Positions 17,277-25,086 of a stretch of 64,000 nt of DNA are shown in pieces; position 1 is the first letter of the stretch; the number at the start of each line of letters is the position of its first letter. Location: positions 372,001 to 436,000 of the forward strand of contig JADJWA010000001.1 of the NCBI GenBank assembly GCA_016716605.1, read 5' to 3'. The stretch is from Flavobacteriales bacterium. Its GTDB lineage: Bacteria; Bacteroidota; Bacteroidia; Flavobacteriales_F; PHOS-HE28. The notes beneath the pieces are model-generated. The model saw nothing but the letters and a program-made list of their open reading frames with translations. It had not been told where the DNA came from and ran no database searches. Made by a program: the position numbers and the translations under genes.

Positions 17277-17752
17277 GCTCAGTAATGACAAAACCCGCTC
17301 ACCTACTTCCAATTCTTTGTGTGTTGGTTTCAGCTTGCTCGGATACCCTTGAGCAATCTGGACCCACGAACGCCATAAGCGTTGTCCCTACGAACGACCC
17401 AGAGAAGACCATTAATTTGGAGTATTATCCTAGTGGAAAACTCAAGTCTGCGGTGTTCCTTGACACCGATTCGGCGCAGACCGTCACCACCCAATTCATA
17501 GATAGCACCGGGCATGTCGGATTTATTATGGTGAGGACGGGGTCCCAGCAAAAGCACGCGGTGGAGTATTATCCGAATGGAAGGCCAATGGGTCTGACCA
17601 ACTTCGATAGCACGACAACTGGTGATGCAATCTACTATCATTCCAACGGCCAGAAGAGCGAAGAAGGTAAGTGGATCAATGGGCGGCAACTAGGCGTTTG
17701 GAAACACTATAGTGAGGACGGGACCTTAACGAGGTTGGACACACTGGATTGA
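17273..17752 (+). CDS. AT-rich lipoprotein with MORN/YwqK-like repeats, inserted in the suf operon
   Basis: A 159-residue predicted lipoprotein. I use the ATG at 17273 that overlaps the sufS stop; an ATG at 17288 (MTKPAHLLPILCVLVSAC) is equally good. The lipobox is LVSAC. The mature part holds MORN-like repeats of the YwqK antitoxin-type family: LEYYPSGKLKSAVFLD, VEYYPNGRPMGLTNFD, IYYHSNGQKSEEGKWINGRQLGVWKHY. Such repeats occur in Bacteroidota surface lipoproteins of unknown function. The DNA is clearly more AT-rich (codons such as ATT, TAT, GAA, AAA) than the flanking suf genes, so recent acquisition is likely. It separates sufS from sufE yet keeps tight spacing (6 bp to sufE). Confidence 0.75.
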   Translation: MSSVMTKPAHLLPILCVLVSACSDTLEQSGPTNAISVVPTNDPEKTINLEYYPSGKLKSAVFLDTDSAQTVTTQFIDSTGHVGFIMVRTGSQQKHAVEYYPNGRPMGLTNFDSTTTGDAIYYHSNGQKSEEGKWINGRQLGVWKHYSEDGTLTRLDTLD

Positions 17753-17758
17753 TGTAGA

Positions 17759-18190
17759 ATGGTACCCCCCGCCCAAACCCAACAAGAGCTCATCGACGAG
17801 TTCGCCATGTTCACGGACTGGCAGGACCGCTACGAGCACCTGATCGAACTGGGTAAGGAGCTGCCGTTGATCGCACCGGAGAAGAAGACCGAGGAGAACA
17901 TTGTCCGCGGTTGTCAATCGCGTGTGTGGCTCAACGCCGAACAGAAGAATGGCCTCGTGCATTTCACCGCCGACAGCGATGCCATGATCACGAAGGGCCT
18001 TATCGCCTTGCTCGTGCGCGTGCTGAACGACCGCACCCCGCAGGAGATCCTGGACACACCGCTCACCTTCATCGATGCCATCGGCCTACGTGAACACCTG
18101 AGCCCGAACCGCAGCAACGGCCTCAGCGCGATGATGGACCAGATGAAGCGATATGCATTGGCGTTTTCAGCTAACACGAGCCGGTCATGA
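17759..18190 (+). CDS. sufE: Sulfur acceptor protein SufE
   Basis: A 143-residue SufE. It accepts persulfide sulfur from SufS on a conserved Cys and delivers it to the SufBCD scaffold. The start is the ATG at 17759. Visible family motifs: the N-terminal helix QELIDEFAMFTDWQDRYEHLIELGKELP, the loop EENIVRGCQSRVWL with the acceptor Cys, ADSDAMITKGLIALLVRVL, and the closing LSPNRSNGLSAMMDQMKRYAL. Length is typical. It follows the AT-rich lipoprotein by 6 bp; a 136-bp gap with a large imperfect palindrome separates it from sufT. Confidence 0.95.
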   Translation: MVPPAQTQQELIDEFAMFTDWQDRYEHLIELGKELPLIAPEKKTEENIVRGCQSRVWLNAEQKNGLVHFTADSDAMITKGLIALLVRVLNDRTPQEILDTPLTFIDAIGLREHLSPNRSNGLSAMMDQMKRYALAFSANTSRS

Positions 18191-18223
18191 GCCGTGAGCG
18201 TGGTACTCCGATCAGGGTTGGAT

Positions 18224-18286
18224 ATTGTCCTATATACGATGCCTTGTGCAACACCGCCAGGCATAAGACATCATACATAGGACAAT
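18224..18286. repeat. Imperfect 18-bp inverted repeat between sufE and sufT
   Basis: ATTGTCCTATATACGATG (18224-18241) and CATCATACATAGGACAAT (18269-18286) pair at 16 of 18 positions around a 27-base loop. The arms are AT-rich compared with the genes on both sides. It could be an operator pair, an RNA processing hairpin that sets the SufE/SufT ratio, or a short mobile palindrome. Confidence 0.55.
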
Positions 18287-18326
18287 GCATGCTTCTCAAC
18301 TACGCACGCCCTCTCCCCCCTGCACC

Positions 18327-18647
18327 ATGACCCCAGAGGAGAAAAAGCAACTGGAAGAGCGCGTGATCCTCACGCTGAAGTCGATCTATGACCCGGAGAT
18401 CCCTGTGGATATTTATGAACTGGGGCTGATCTACGACGTGCTGATCAGTGACGCTGGACACGTGGATATCAAGATGACCTTGACCAGTCCGGCCTGTCCG
18501 GTGGCGGGCACCCTGCCCGGCGAGGTGGAGCAAAAGGTCGCCGGGGCGCAGGGCGTTACGGGTGCCAAGGTGGAGATCACCTTCGAACCGCCATGGGACC
18601 GCACGATGATGAGCGAAGCGGCGCAACTGGAACTTGGTTTCATGTGA
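18327..18647 (+). CDS. sufT: DUF59/MIP18-family Fe-S assembly protein (SufT)
   Basis: A 106-residue protein of the DUF59/MIP18 family, linked to Fe-S cluster maturation. I start at the ATG at 18327 (MTPEEKKQLEERVILTLKSIYDPE); an upstream ATG at 18285 would add 14 poorly coding residues and lies in the palindrome. Family signatures: DPEIPVDIYELGLIYDV, VDIKMTLTSPACPVAGTLP with the conserved Cys-Pro, then EVEQKV and VEITFEPPWDRTMMSEAAQLELGF. The final 38 bp are duplicated in tandem immediately after, so the stop is followed by a second copy before the DUF2480 start. Its place in the suf run supports the assignment. Confidence 0.9.
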   Translation: MTPEEKKQLEERVILTLKSIYDPEIPVDIYELGLIYDVLISDAGHVDIKMTLTSPACPVAGTLPGEVEQKVAGAQGVTGAKVEITFEPPWDRTMMSEAAQLELGFM

Positions 18648-18684
18648 TGAGCGAAGCGGCGCAACTGGAACTTGGTTTCATGTG
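18609..18684 (+). repeat. Perfect 38-bp tandem duplication at the sufT/DUF2480 junction
   Basis: 18609-18646 and 18647-18684 are identical 38-bp units, and the first 8 bases recur at 18685-18692. The unit encodes the last 12 residues and stop of sufT; the second copy lies wholly between the sufT stop and the next ATG. Before duplication the two genes would have overlapped as ATGTGATG, so the duplication uncoupled them. Confidence 0.9.
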
Positions 18685-19203
18685 ATGAGCGACGAGAGCC
18701 CCATCATTAACAAAGTCGCCTCCAGCGGGATCATCACCCTCGACCTGGAGGAGTTGTATCCGCAAGGTGAACGCATCGTCTTCGACCTGAAGCCATTGCT
18801 GTGGCAGGAGATCGCCTTGAAGGAGGATGACCTGCGCGCCTTCTGCAAAGAACACGACTGGTCGCAGTACCAAGGCAGGTTCGTCTCCGTGCATTGCTCG
18901 GCGGATGCCATCGTGCCGACCTGGGCCTTCATGCTGGTGGCCACGCACCTGCAGCCGTTCGCAGCGTTCGTTACGCAAGGCGATATCGATCAGCTGGAGC
19001 GCACCGTGTTCACCCGCTTCGTGCAGCTGTTGGATGTGGAGCCCTACCGCGGCGCCCGCGTGGTGGTGAAAGGCTGCAGCAAACTACCCGTGCCGCTCAA
19101 CGCCTACGTGGAGCTGAGCGCGAAGCTGCTGCCGATGGTGAAGAGCCTGATGTTCGGCGAGCCGTGCAGCACGGTGCCGTTGTTCAAGGCGCCGAAGGGC
19201 TGA
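18685..19203 (+). CDS. DUF2480 family protein
   Basis: A 172-residue cytosolic protein of the DUF2480 family, found almost only in Bacteroidota and usually next to suf genes. I start at the ATG at 18685 (MSDESPIINKVASSGIITLDLEELYP), directly after the 38-bp duplicated unit. Typical segments: VFDLKPLLWQEIALKEDDLRAFCKEHDW, VHCSADAIVPTWAFMLV, a conserved ARVVVKGCSKLPVPLNAYVELS with a central Cys, and MFGEPCSTVPLFK at the C-terminus. The conserved cysteines and location suggest a part in Fe-S metabolism, but no activity is established. Confidence 0.85.
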   Translation: MSDESPIINKVASSGIITLDLEELYPQGERIVFDLKPLLWQEIALKEDDLRAFCKEHDWSQYQGRFVSVHCSADAIVPTWAFMLVATHLQPFAAFVTQGDIDQLERTVFTRFVQLLDVEPYRGARVVVKGCSKLPVPLNAYVELSAKLLPMVKSLMFGEPCSTVPLFKAPKG

Positions 19204-19206
19204 ACG

Positions 19207-19214
19207 TACTTTCG
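19207..19214 (+). promoter_or_regulatory. -7 box TACTTTCG
   Basis: A TAnnTTCG box 16 bp before the metalloprotease ATG and just after the DUF2480 stop, implying its own promoter with a very short leader. Confidence 0.45.
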
Positions 19215-19230
19215 GCGCTCCCACAGCGGG

Positions 19231-21339
19231 ATGCAACAGATGCGCTGGCTTCTTCCTTTCTTATTGATCCTGGACAGGGGGATTGCTTCGGCGCAGCCCG
19301 ACACCGTGAACGTGCCGCACAGCACCAACGGCTGGTACCTCACCGCGCACGGCACCATCCGCGTGCTCGTGATCTTCTGCGAGCTCGACTACGACAAGAC
19401 CCCATCGCGCGACCCGCAGCCCAACGGCGCTGATCACTGGCCCAAGGGCAAATTGCCGCTCTGGGCCGATGAGCTCTTCGATCCGCATCCGGCCCCAGCC
19501 TACCTCGGCCGCATCACGCGCTACTACCACGACATGAGCCTGGGCCGCTACACCATGCTCGGCGACTACATCGACACGGTGTTCACCATCCGCGAGAGCG
19601 AGCACCCCACGTTGGGCAACGTGCACAGCATCGGCTCGCTCGCAGTGAAGGAGGCCAACAAGATGGTCGCGCTGCGCACGAAGCATGGCTTGGGCATCGC
19701 CGACTTCGACCGCTGGAAGCGCGGCGGCCAGCCCGGCAAGCCGAAGCGCGAAGGCCCTGACGGTCCGCACAGCTATGATCATGTGATGGTGATCACGCGC
19801 AACAGCGGACTCACGCACAACCAGGGCAGCGTGGATCCGGGCAGCCCCGGCAAGCTCTTCGGCTTCGAGAGCGATTCGCAGAGCCGCTTCGGCGGCATGT
19901 ACGGCATGCCCTTCGAGATCCTGCAGCACGAGTACAACCACATGCTCTTCGGCGGCAACAACTTCCACAGCGGCGGCGGCAACGCGAACATCTTCACCCG
20001 CTATTTCCTGTGCATGCAGGGCGGCTGGAGCATGATGGGCGGATCGAACAGCGCACTGCTCACCGGCAACGCGTGGGACAGGCGGCGCCTGGGCTGGACC
20101 GCGCCCGATAGCCCCTACCCCATCGCCGCACGCGATGCGCAGGGCCAAATCGTGAACGCCGACCTTGATCCGCTCATGGGCGACACCGGCGTATTCGTCC
20201 TCCGAGATTTCATGAGCACCGGCGATGCCCTGCGCGTGAAGCTGCCGCACCTCAGCAGCACGGAATACCCGCAATTCCTCTGGCTGGAGAACCACCAGAC
20301 CTCGAGGCGCAACGGGAAGCTGAGCGATGCCTTCCATTACGAGCACGTCGATCCATGCGTGAAGGGCGCCGTTCCAGGAATCTACGCCTTCGTGCAGGTG
20401 GATCGCGAGAAGATGAGCGGCACCGACATCTTCGGCGGGCAATCGGACTACTTCCGCGCGGTGCCGGCCAGCGGATTCCACGACTACCAGCTGCGCGGTG
20501 ACACCATCCGCTACGAATGCCTGTGGCCCGGACCAACGGCACCGCTCGTGCAACGCAAGTCGCACAGCAACGCGCTCACCGGCGGCAGCGAACTGGAGAT
20601 CGTGCTCTTCGACACCGGCCAGGACGAACTCAAGGGGATCCCGCCGCGCATCATCGTTGACAATGGCGCGTTCCAGGATGCCTCCTTCTTCTTCGGCAAC
20701 GCGCGGCAGGCCTTCGTGCCGGGCATCCATCCGGGCCTTGGCCTTGGGACCAACCCGCCCTTGGCCAACATGCTCACGTGGACCAACACGCAGGGAAGAC
20801 CCTTGCACAAGAGCGCAGGACCCGACAATCGCACCGTCCACCTCACCGACATCGCGATCGACCTGTTGGAGCAGCGCAGCGATGGCGGCATTGCCGTGCG
20901 CGTGGCGCGCAATCGCGTGCGTATCATCAGCGAAGCACGCTTCTGCGCCGACAGCATCGTGCTGCATCGGCCCCAGGACCGGGAGCTGCCCGCCCTGCAT
21001 GCTGAGCGCGGCGCCACTATCCGCATCGACAGGAGCACCGCCCCCACGCGCGCCGACAAGCCGGAACGCACAGGCGGCAAGCGCTGGTGGAGCCATGCCA
21101 CGCGCTTCACGCTGATCGATGGCGCGCGCATGCGGCTCGATGAGCGTTCCACGCTCTCCCTCGAGAACGGCAGTGTGCTTCACGTGCTCGCGGGCAGCTC
21201 GATTGATCTGCACAGGAGGGCGCGGATCAAGCTTGATTCCGATTCGCGGATCGTGCTGCACGGCGATGCACAGGTGCGCGGCACGCGCAAGCAGCTGCGC
21301 AAGCTCGATCGCACAGGCCGAGTGCATCACATGCCATGA
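19231..21339 (+). CDS. Secreted M6-like zinc metalloprotease
   Basis: A 702-residue exported protein. The signal peptide is MQQMRWLLPFLLILDRGIASA. Next come an M6/immune-inhibitor-A-like lead (GTIRVLVIFCELDYD, RITRYYHDMSLGRYTMLGDY) and the zinc motif HEYNH in FEILQHEYNHMLFGGNNFHSGGG near residue 235, with Glu as catalytic base. A segment GGWSMMGGSNSALLTGNAWDRRRLGW follows, as in M6 peptidases where the WDR/K...LGW motif closes the domain. The C-terminal ~250 residues are beta-rich, with a terminal run of short hydrophobic/charged strands (RMRLDERSTLSLENGSVLHVLAGSS) like a single-stranded beta-helix. No T9SS sorting domain is visible. Its stop overlaps the next ATG. The substrate is unknown. 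Confidence 0.75.
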   Translation: MQQMRWLLPFLLILDRGIASAQPDTVNVPHSTNGWYLTAHGTIRVLVIFCELDYDKTPSRDPQPNGADHWPKGKLPLWADELFDPHPAPAYLGRITRYYHDMSLGRYTMLGDYIDTVFTIRESEHPTLGNVHSIGSLAVKEANKMVALRTKHGLGIADFDRWKRGGQPGKPKREGPDGPHSYDHVMVITRNSGLTHNQGSVDPGSPGKLFGFESDSQSRFGGMYGMPFEILQHEYNHMLFGGNNFHSGGGNANIFTRYFLCMQGGWSMMGGSNSALLTGNAWDRRRLGWTAPDSPYPIAARDAQGQIVNADLDPLMGDTGVFVLRDFMSTGDALRVKLPHLSSTEYPQFLWLENHQTSRRNGKLSDAFHYEHVDPCVKGAVPGIYAFVQVDREKMSGTDIFGGQSDYFRAVPASGFHDYQLRGDTIRYECLWPGPTAPLVQRKSHSNALTGGSELEIVLFDTGQDELKGIPPRIIVDNGAFQDASFFFGNARQAFVPGIHPGLGLGTNPPLANMLTWTNTQGRPLHKSAGPDNRTVHLTDIAIDLLEQRSDGGIAVRVARNRVRIISEARFCADSIVLHRPQDRELPALHAERGATIRIDRSTAPTRADKPERTGGKRWWSHATRFTLIDGARMRLDERSTLSLENGSVLHVLAGSSIDLHRRARIKLDSDSRIVLHGDAQVRGTRKQLRKLDRTGRVHHMP

Positions 21340-23054
21340 AACCTGGCCCGTGGTCGCGTGGCGCGCTGCTCCTGGTCGCAGCAGTGTTCACGTTCGCGGC
21401 CTTTCGTTACAGGATCATCGGCACCGATGGACAGGCCTGGCACAATGCGATCAACGGCGATGGGCATGGTTACCACGGCTACCTCGTCGGCCTCGTTCAA
21501 CACGCGAATCCGGCGAAGGCACCGATCAATCCCGCCTTCCTCACCCCGGCGGGCGATGGACACGTGATCCAATACACGGCGGGTGCTCCGCTGATGCAAG
21601 CGCCGTTCTTCATCGTTGCGCATGCCGTGGCTACCCTTCGCGGCACCGGAGATGACAAGTGCCTTGGCATCGAGCATCAGATCGGTGTGGTGCTCGCGGC
21701 GATCACTTGGTCGCTCATCGGCCTATGGCTGATCGCACGGATTCTCGATCGCGCCCGCATCGCGGATCGCGTCGTCGCATTCACGATGCTGCTCGTGGGC
21801 CTTGGCAGCGGCCTGATCCACTACGCGGTGATCGCGCCCGCCCTGTCGCATGCCTATGGCTTCGCAGCAGTGTGCTGGTGCCTGTTCGAGGCGCAACGTG
21901 CTTTCAGCGGCGACTCGAAGGCATGGCCGCGCTTGGGTCTGGCTTTCGCGCTGGTGGCGCTGGTGCGGCCAACGCTGGGCCTGGTGGCGCTTATGCTGCC
22001 GGTCGTCGCGTTGGCCTCTGGCGGACGAGCGTGGCCGATGATCAAGCTCAAGTCCGTGTTGATGGCCGCATTGATCGGCTCCGGCCTCTTGCTCGTGCAA
22101 CCGGTTCTCTGGAAGCTGCAATGCGGCGCTTGGCTGGTGGATGGGTATGCCGGAGAAGGCTTCAACTGGAAGAGTCCGCGATTGTGGCCGGTGCTCTTCG
22201 GCGCTCGCAAGGGCCTCTTCTTCTACTGGCCCGCCCTGCTGCTCATGCTTCCCGCCCTCGCGTGGGCCTTGTACCGGAAACCGCTCATCGCTGCGCCCGT
22301 CGCCCTTGGCTTCACCGCCCTCGCGTTCGTTACCAGCGCTTGGTGGAATTGGTATTACGGACACAGCTACGGCATGCGCGCATTGCTCGATGCGCTGCCT
22401 GTGGCGGGCTTGCTCATCGCCGTTTGGCTGGATGCGGTCGCTTCAGGAATGCGGAACGCGATCATGCTGCTCGCCTCCCCGCTGATCGCCCTGCAGCTCT
22501 TCCACGCGTGGCAATACGAAGCGGGCATCCTGCATCCCTTCAACATGGACAAGGAGAAGTACGCGCTGGTCTTCCTGCGTGGTGATGAAGGAGCCCGCAA
22601 TCGCTTCGGTGATGCGAACGTGGCCGAGCTCTTCGCACCGAACGGCATGGATACCCTCGCGGTGGCTGCGCTATCCGGCGATTCCATCAACCACTTGAAC
22701 GGCGCATGGCCCTACACCCCGGCGCTGCGCATCAGCGGCGATCGGCTCCCTGTTGGGCGTGAGCTCTTCGCGAACATCGAATTGCACCGGAAGGCCATCG
22801 ACCACCTGGCCTCCGACACCGTGTTGCTGGTGTTCACCTATGCAACGGAAGGACAGCAACGCATGCACGTGACCTTCCCGATGAACGACATCCGCCGCAT
22901 GGACGATAGGCATTGGCGGCATTGGCGCTACGCCTTCAACATGCCGAAGGCTGAACCCGGCGAAGAAGTCGCCCTCTACCTGTGGCAGCCGGGCCATGGC
23001 CGCGTACTCATCCGTGACCTGCGCGTGACGGTGCGCGCCGTGCGCGATCAGTAG
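21336..23054 (+). CDS. Polytopic membrane protein, glycosyltransferase 39/GT-C-like
   Basis: A 572-residue integral membrane protein with about 10-11 hydrophobic helices between residues 8 and 390, then a soluble C-terminal domain of ~170 residues that looks beta-rich (TVLLVFTYATEGQQRMHVTFPMNDI). An early loop holds an acidic pair (GTDGQAWHNAINGDGHGYHGY), as in GT-C glycosyltransferases where a loop-1 Asp/Glu is catalytic. I do not recognise a named family; a lipid-linked sugar transferase or a related envelope protein is the best guess. It starts inside the stop of the metalloprotease gene (ATGA), so the two are co-translated, and converges with purF with a 7-bp overlap. Confidence 0.6.
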   Translation: MKPGPWSRGALLLVAAVFTFAAFRYRIIGTDGQAWHNAINGDGHGYHGYLVGLVQHANPAKAPINPAFLTPAGDGHVIQYTAGAPLMQAPFFIVAHAVATLRGTGDDKCLGIEHQIGVVLAAITWSLIGLWLIARILDRARIADRVVAFTMLLVGLGSGLIHYAVIAPALSHAYGFAAVCWCLFEAQRAFSGDSKAWPRLGLAFALVALVRPTLGLVALMLPVVALASGGRAWPMIKLKSVLMAALIGSGLLLVQPVLWKLQCGAWLVDGYAGEGFNWKSPRLWPVLFGARKGLFFYWPALLLMLPALAWALYRKPLIAAPVALGFTALAFVTSAWWNWYYGHSYGMRALLDALPVAGLLIAVWLDAVASGMRNAIMLLASPLIALQLFHAWQYEAGILHPFNMDKEKYALVFLRGDEGARNRFGDANVAELFAPNGMDTLAVAALSGDSINHLNGAWPYTPALRISGDRLPVGRELFANIELHRKAIDHLASDTVLLVFTYATEGQQRMHVTFPMNDIRRMDDRHWRHWRYAFNMPKAEPGEEVALYLWQPGHGRVLIRDLRVTVRAVRDQ

Positions 23055-24949
23055 GCCCGCACGTTCTTGCCTTCGCGGTAGTTGATGAATGCGCGATTCA
23101 CCACGCGATTGCCGCCTGGCGTGGGGTAGTCGCCGGTGAAGTACCAATCGCCCGTATGCTGCGGGCAGGCGGCATGCAGGCCCTCGATGCTCTGGTATAC
23201 CAAACGCACCTCCGCGTTGATCTCCTCCGGCGTGAGCAGCTCAGCGATCTTCTCGCTGATCTGCTGCGCGGTGAACGGCTTGTAGATGTCCTGCACCACG
23301 TTCTGCTGCTCAGCCAGCGGGCGACCCACCATCGCCAGCGCGCGGTCGTACACATCGTCGATGATGTTCTCCTGCTTGGTCTCCTGCAGCAGGTTGATGG
23401 CGGCGCGGAAGGCCACGAGGTCGCCGAGCTTGGCCATGTCGATGCCGTAGCAGTCGGGGTAGCGGATCTGCGGGGCGCTGCTCACCACCACGATGCGTTT
23501 GGGGCCGAGGCGGTCGAGCATCTTGAGGATGCTCTGCTTGAGCGTGGTGCCGCGCACGATGCTGTCGTCGATCACCACGAGGCTGTCGATGCCCGGGCGC
23601 ACGGTGCCGTAAGTGATGTCGTACACATGGGCCACCAGGTCGTCGCGGTCGTTGTCGTTGGTGATGAAGGTGCGGAGCTTGGCATCCTTGATCGCCACCT
23701 TCTCCAGCCGCGGGCGCAAAGCGAGAATCGCGTGCAGCGCATTGGCATCTGGTTGCGGGCCCAGTTCCAGGATGCGGCGCTCCTTCAGCGCATTCAAGCG
23801 GTCCTCCATCTCCTTTAGCATGCCGTAGCAGGCCACTTCGGCGGTGTTGGGGATGAAGCTGAACACCGTGTTCTCCAGGTCGTGGTCAACGGATTCGAGG
23901 ATGGCCGGGCAAACGCTGCGGCCTAGGGCGATGCGCTCCTGATACACATCGCGATCGCTGCCCCGACTGAAGTAGATGCGCTCGAAGCTGCACGCGCGCT
24001 TCTCCATCGGCTCGCGCACCAATTGCTCGGCATAGCTGCCATCCTTCTTGATGATGAGGGCGTGGCCGGGCGTGAGCTCCTGGACCTCTTCGGTGCGCAC
24101 GTTGAAGGCGGTTTGGATGGCGGGCCGCTCGCTCGCCACCACCACCACTTCATCATCGGCGTACCAGAAGGCCGGGCGGATGCCCGAGGGATCGCGCAGC
24201 ACGAAGGCATCGCCATGGCCCATCATGCCGGCCAGCGCATAGCCGCCGTCGAAGTCAATGGCGCTGTTCACCAGGATCTGCCGCACATCGAGCTTCTCGG
24301 CGATCACGTGCGTGATCTGTTTCTCGGAGTAGCCGAGCTGCCTGTGGATGGCCGCGATGCGCTCGTTCTCCACGTCGAGGTAGTGACCGATCTTCTCCAG
24401 CACCGTCATGGTATCGGAGCGCTCCTTGGGGTGCTGTCCTATGGAGACGAGCAGGTCGAAGAGCTCATCGACATTGGTCATGTTGAAGTTGCCGGCCACG
24501 ACCAGGTTTCGCGTCATCCAGTTGTTCAGGCGACGGCGCGGGTGGCAATTCTCCAGGCCCTGGTTCCCGAAGGTGGCATAGCGCAAGTGCCCGAGCAGCA
24601 CCTCACCGGCGAAGGGCATGGTTTGCTTCAGGCGCCCGGCATCGACTGCGGCGGAGGGGTCTTCGGCAAGGGCATCTGCATAGCCCTTGTCCACCTTGGC
24701 GAAGAGCCGTTGGATGGCCTGTTTGTCAGTACTGCGCTCACGGTCAATGTAGTTGAGGCCGGGCGCGGGGTCGATCTTGATGCTAGCGATGCCGGCGCCA
24801 TCCTGCCCGCGGTTGTGCTGCTTCTCCATGAGGAGATAGAGCCGCTTCAACCCATAAAGCGCCGAACCGTACTTATCCTGGTAGAAGCTGAGGGGCTTGC
24901 GGAGGCGGATGAGCGCGATGCCGCACTCGTGCTTGATGGCTTCACTCAT
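23048..24949 (-). CDS. purF: Amidophosphoribosyltransferase (long Bacteroidota type)
   Basis: A 633-residue class II glutamine amidotransferase fused to a phosphoribosyltransferase, the first committed step of purine synthesis (PRPP + glutamine to phosphoribosylamine). I start at the ATG at 24949 (MSEAIKHECGIALIRL); the Cys of ECGIAL is the N-terminal nucleophile after propeptide removal. The glutaminase half shows QHNRGQDGAG, LLGHLRYATFG and NFNMTNVDELFD. The PRTase half has the PRPP loop VVIDDSIVRGTTLKQSIL and VVSSAPQIRYPDCYGIDM. The protein is longer than the classical ~480-residue PurF, with an extension after the propeptide (KPLSFYQDKYGSALYGLKRLYLLMEK) typical of a Bacteroidota form. Whether a short PurF also exists elsewhere cannot be seen. 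Confidence 0.92.
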   Translation of the reverse strand: MSEAIKHECGIALIRLRKPLSFYQDKYGSALYGLKRLYLLMEKQHNRGQDGAGIASIKIDPAPGLNYIDRERSTDKQAIQRLFAKVDKGYADALAEDPSAAVDAGRLKQTMPFAGEVLLGHLRYATFGNQGLENCHPRRRLNNWMTRNLVVAGNFNMTNVDELFDLLVSIGQHPKERSDTMTVLEKIGHYLDVENERIAAIHRQLGYSEKQITHVIAEKLDVRQILVNSAIDFDGGYALAGMMGHGDAFVLRDPSGIRPAFWYADDEVVVVASERPAIQTAFNVRTEEVQELTPGHALIIKKDGSYAEQLVREPMEKRACSFERIYFSRGSDRDVYQERIALGRSVCPAILESVDHDLENTVFSFIPNTAEVACYGMLKEMEDRLNALKERRILELGPQPDANALHAILALRPRLEKVAIKDAKLRTFITNDNDRDDLVAHVYDITYGTVRPGIDSLVVIDDSIVRGTTLKQSILKMLDRLGPKRIVVVSSAPQIRYPDCYGIDMAKLGDLVAFRAAINLLQETKQENIIDDVYDRALAMVGRPLAEQQNVVQDIYKPFTAQQISEKIAELLTPEEINAEVRLVYQSIEGLHAACPQHTGDWYFTGDYPTPGGNRVVNRAFINYREGKNVRAY

Positions 24950-25060
24950 GGGTGGCCCGCAGCGGGGCGGCCAAAGGTACCCAACCGCCACCTGGCCCGG
25001 CTCATCAGCGCAGCTTCCCGGCCAAGCAACTTCAGCGGGGCAAGGGCTGTCTTCCTCCCG

Positions 25061-25068
25061 TACTTTGG
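25061..25068 (+). promoter_or_regulatory. -7 box TACTTTGG before a TTG-started gene
   Basis: This TAnnTTnG box lies 18 bp upstream of the TTG at 25087 and inside any longer version of the frame, which supports the TTG as the real start. Confidence 0.45.
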
Positions 25069-25086
25069 CGCTTAGCGTTCAGGACC

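Noticed and set aside
15891..17312. Open frame opposite sufS
   Set aside because: Mirror of the sufS codon bias; no motif, and SufS motifs on the plus strand are complete.
18224..18286. Palindrome considered as insertion-sequence ends
   Set aside because: The arms face each other across only 27 bases; there is no transposase and no target-site duplication.
19261..21330. 689-codon open frame opposite the metalloprotease
   Set aside because: Low-complexity His/Val/Ala/Arg composition typical of the antisense of GC-rich genes; the plus strand has a signal peptide and HEYNH.
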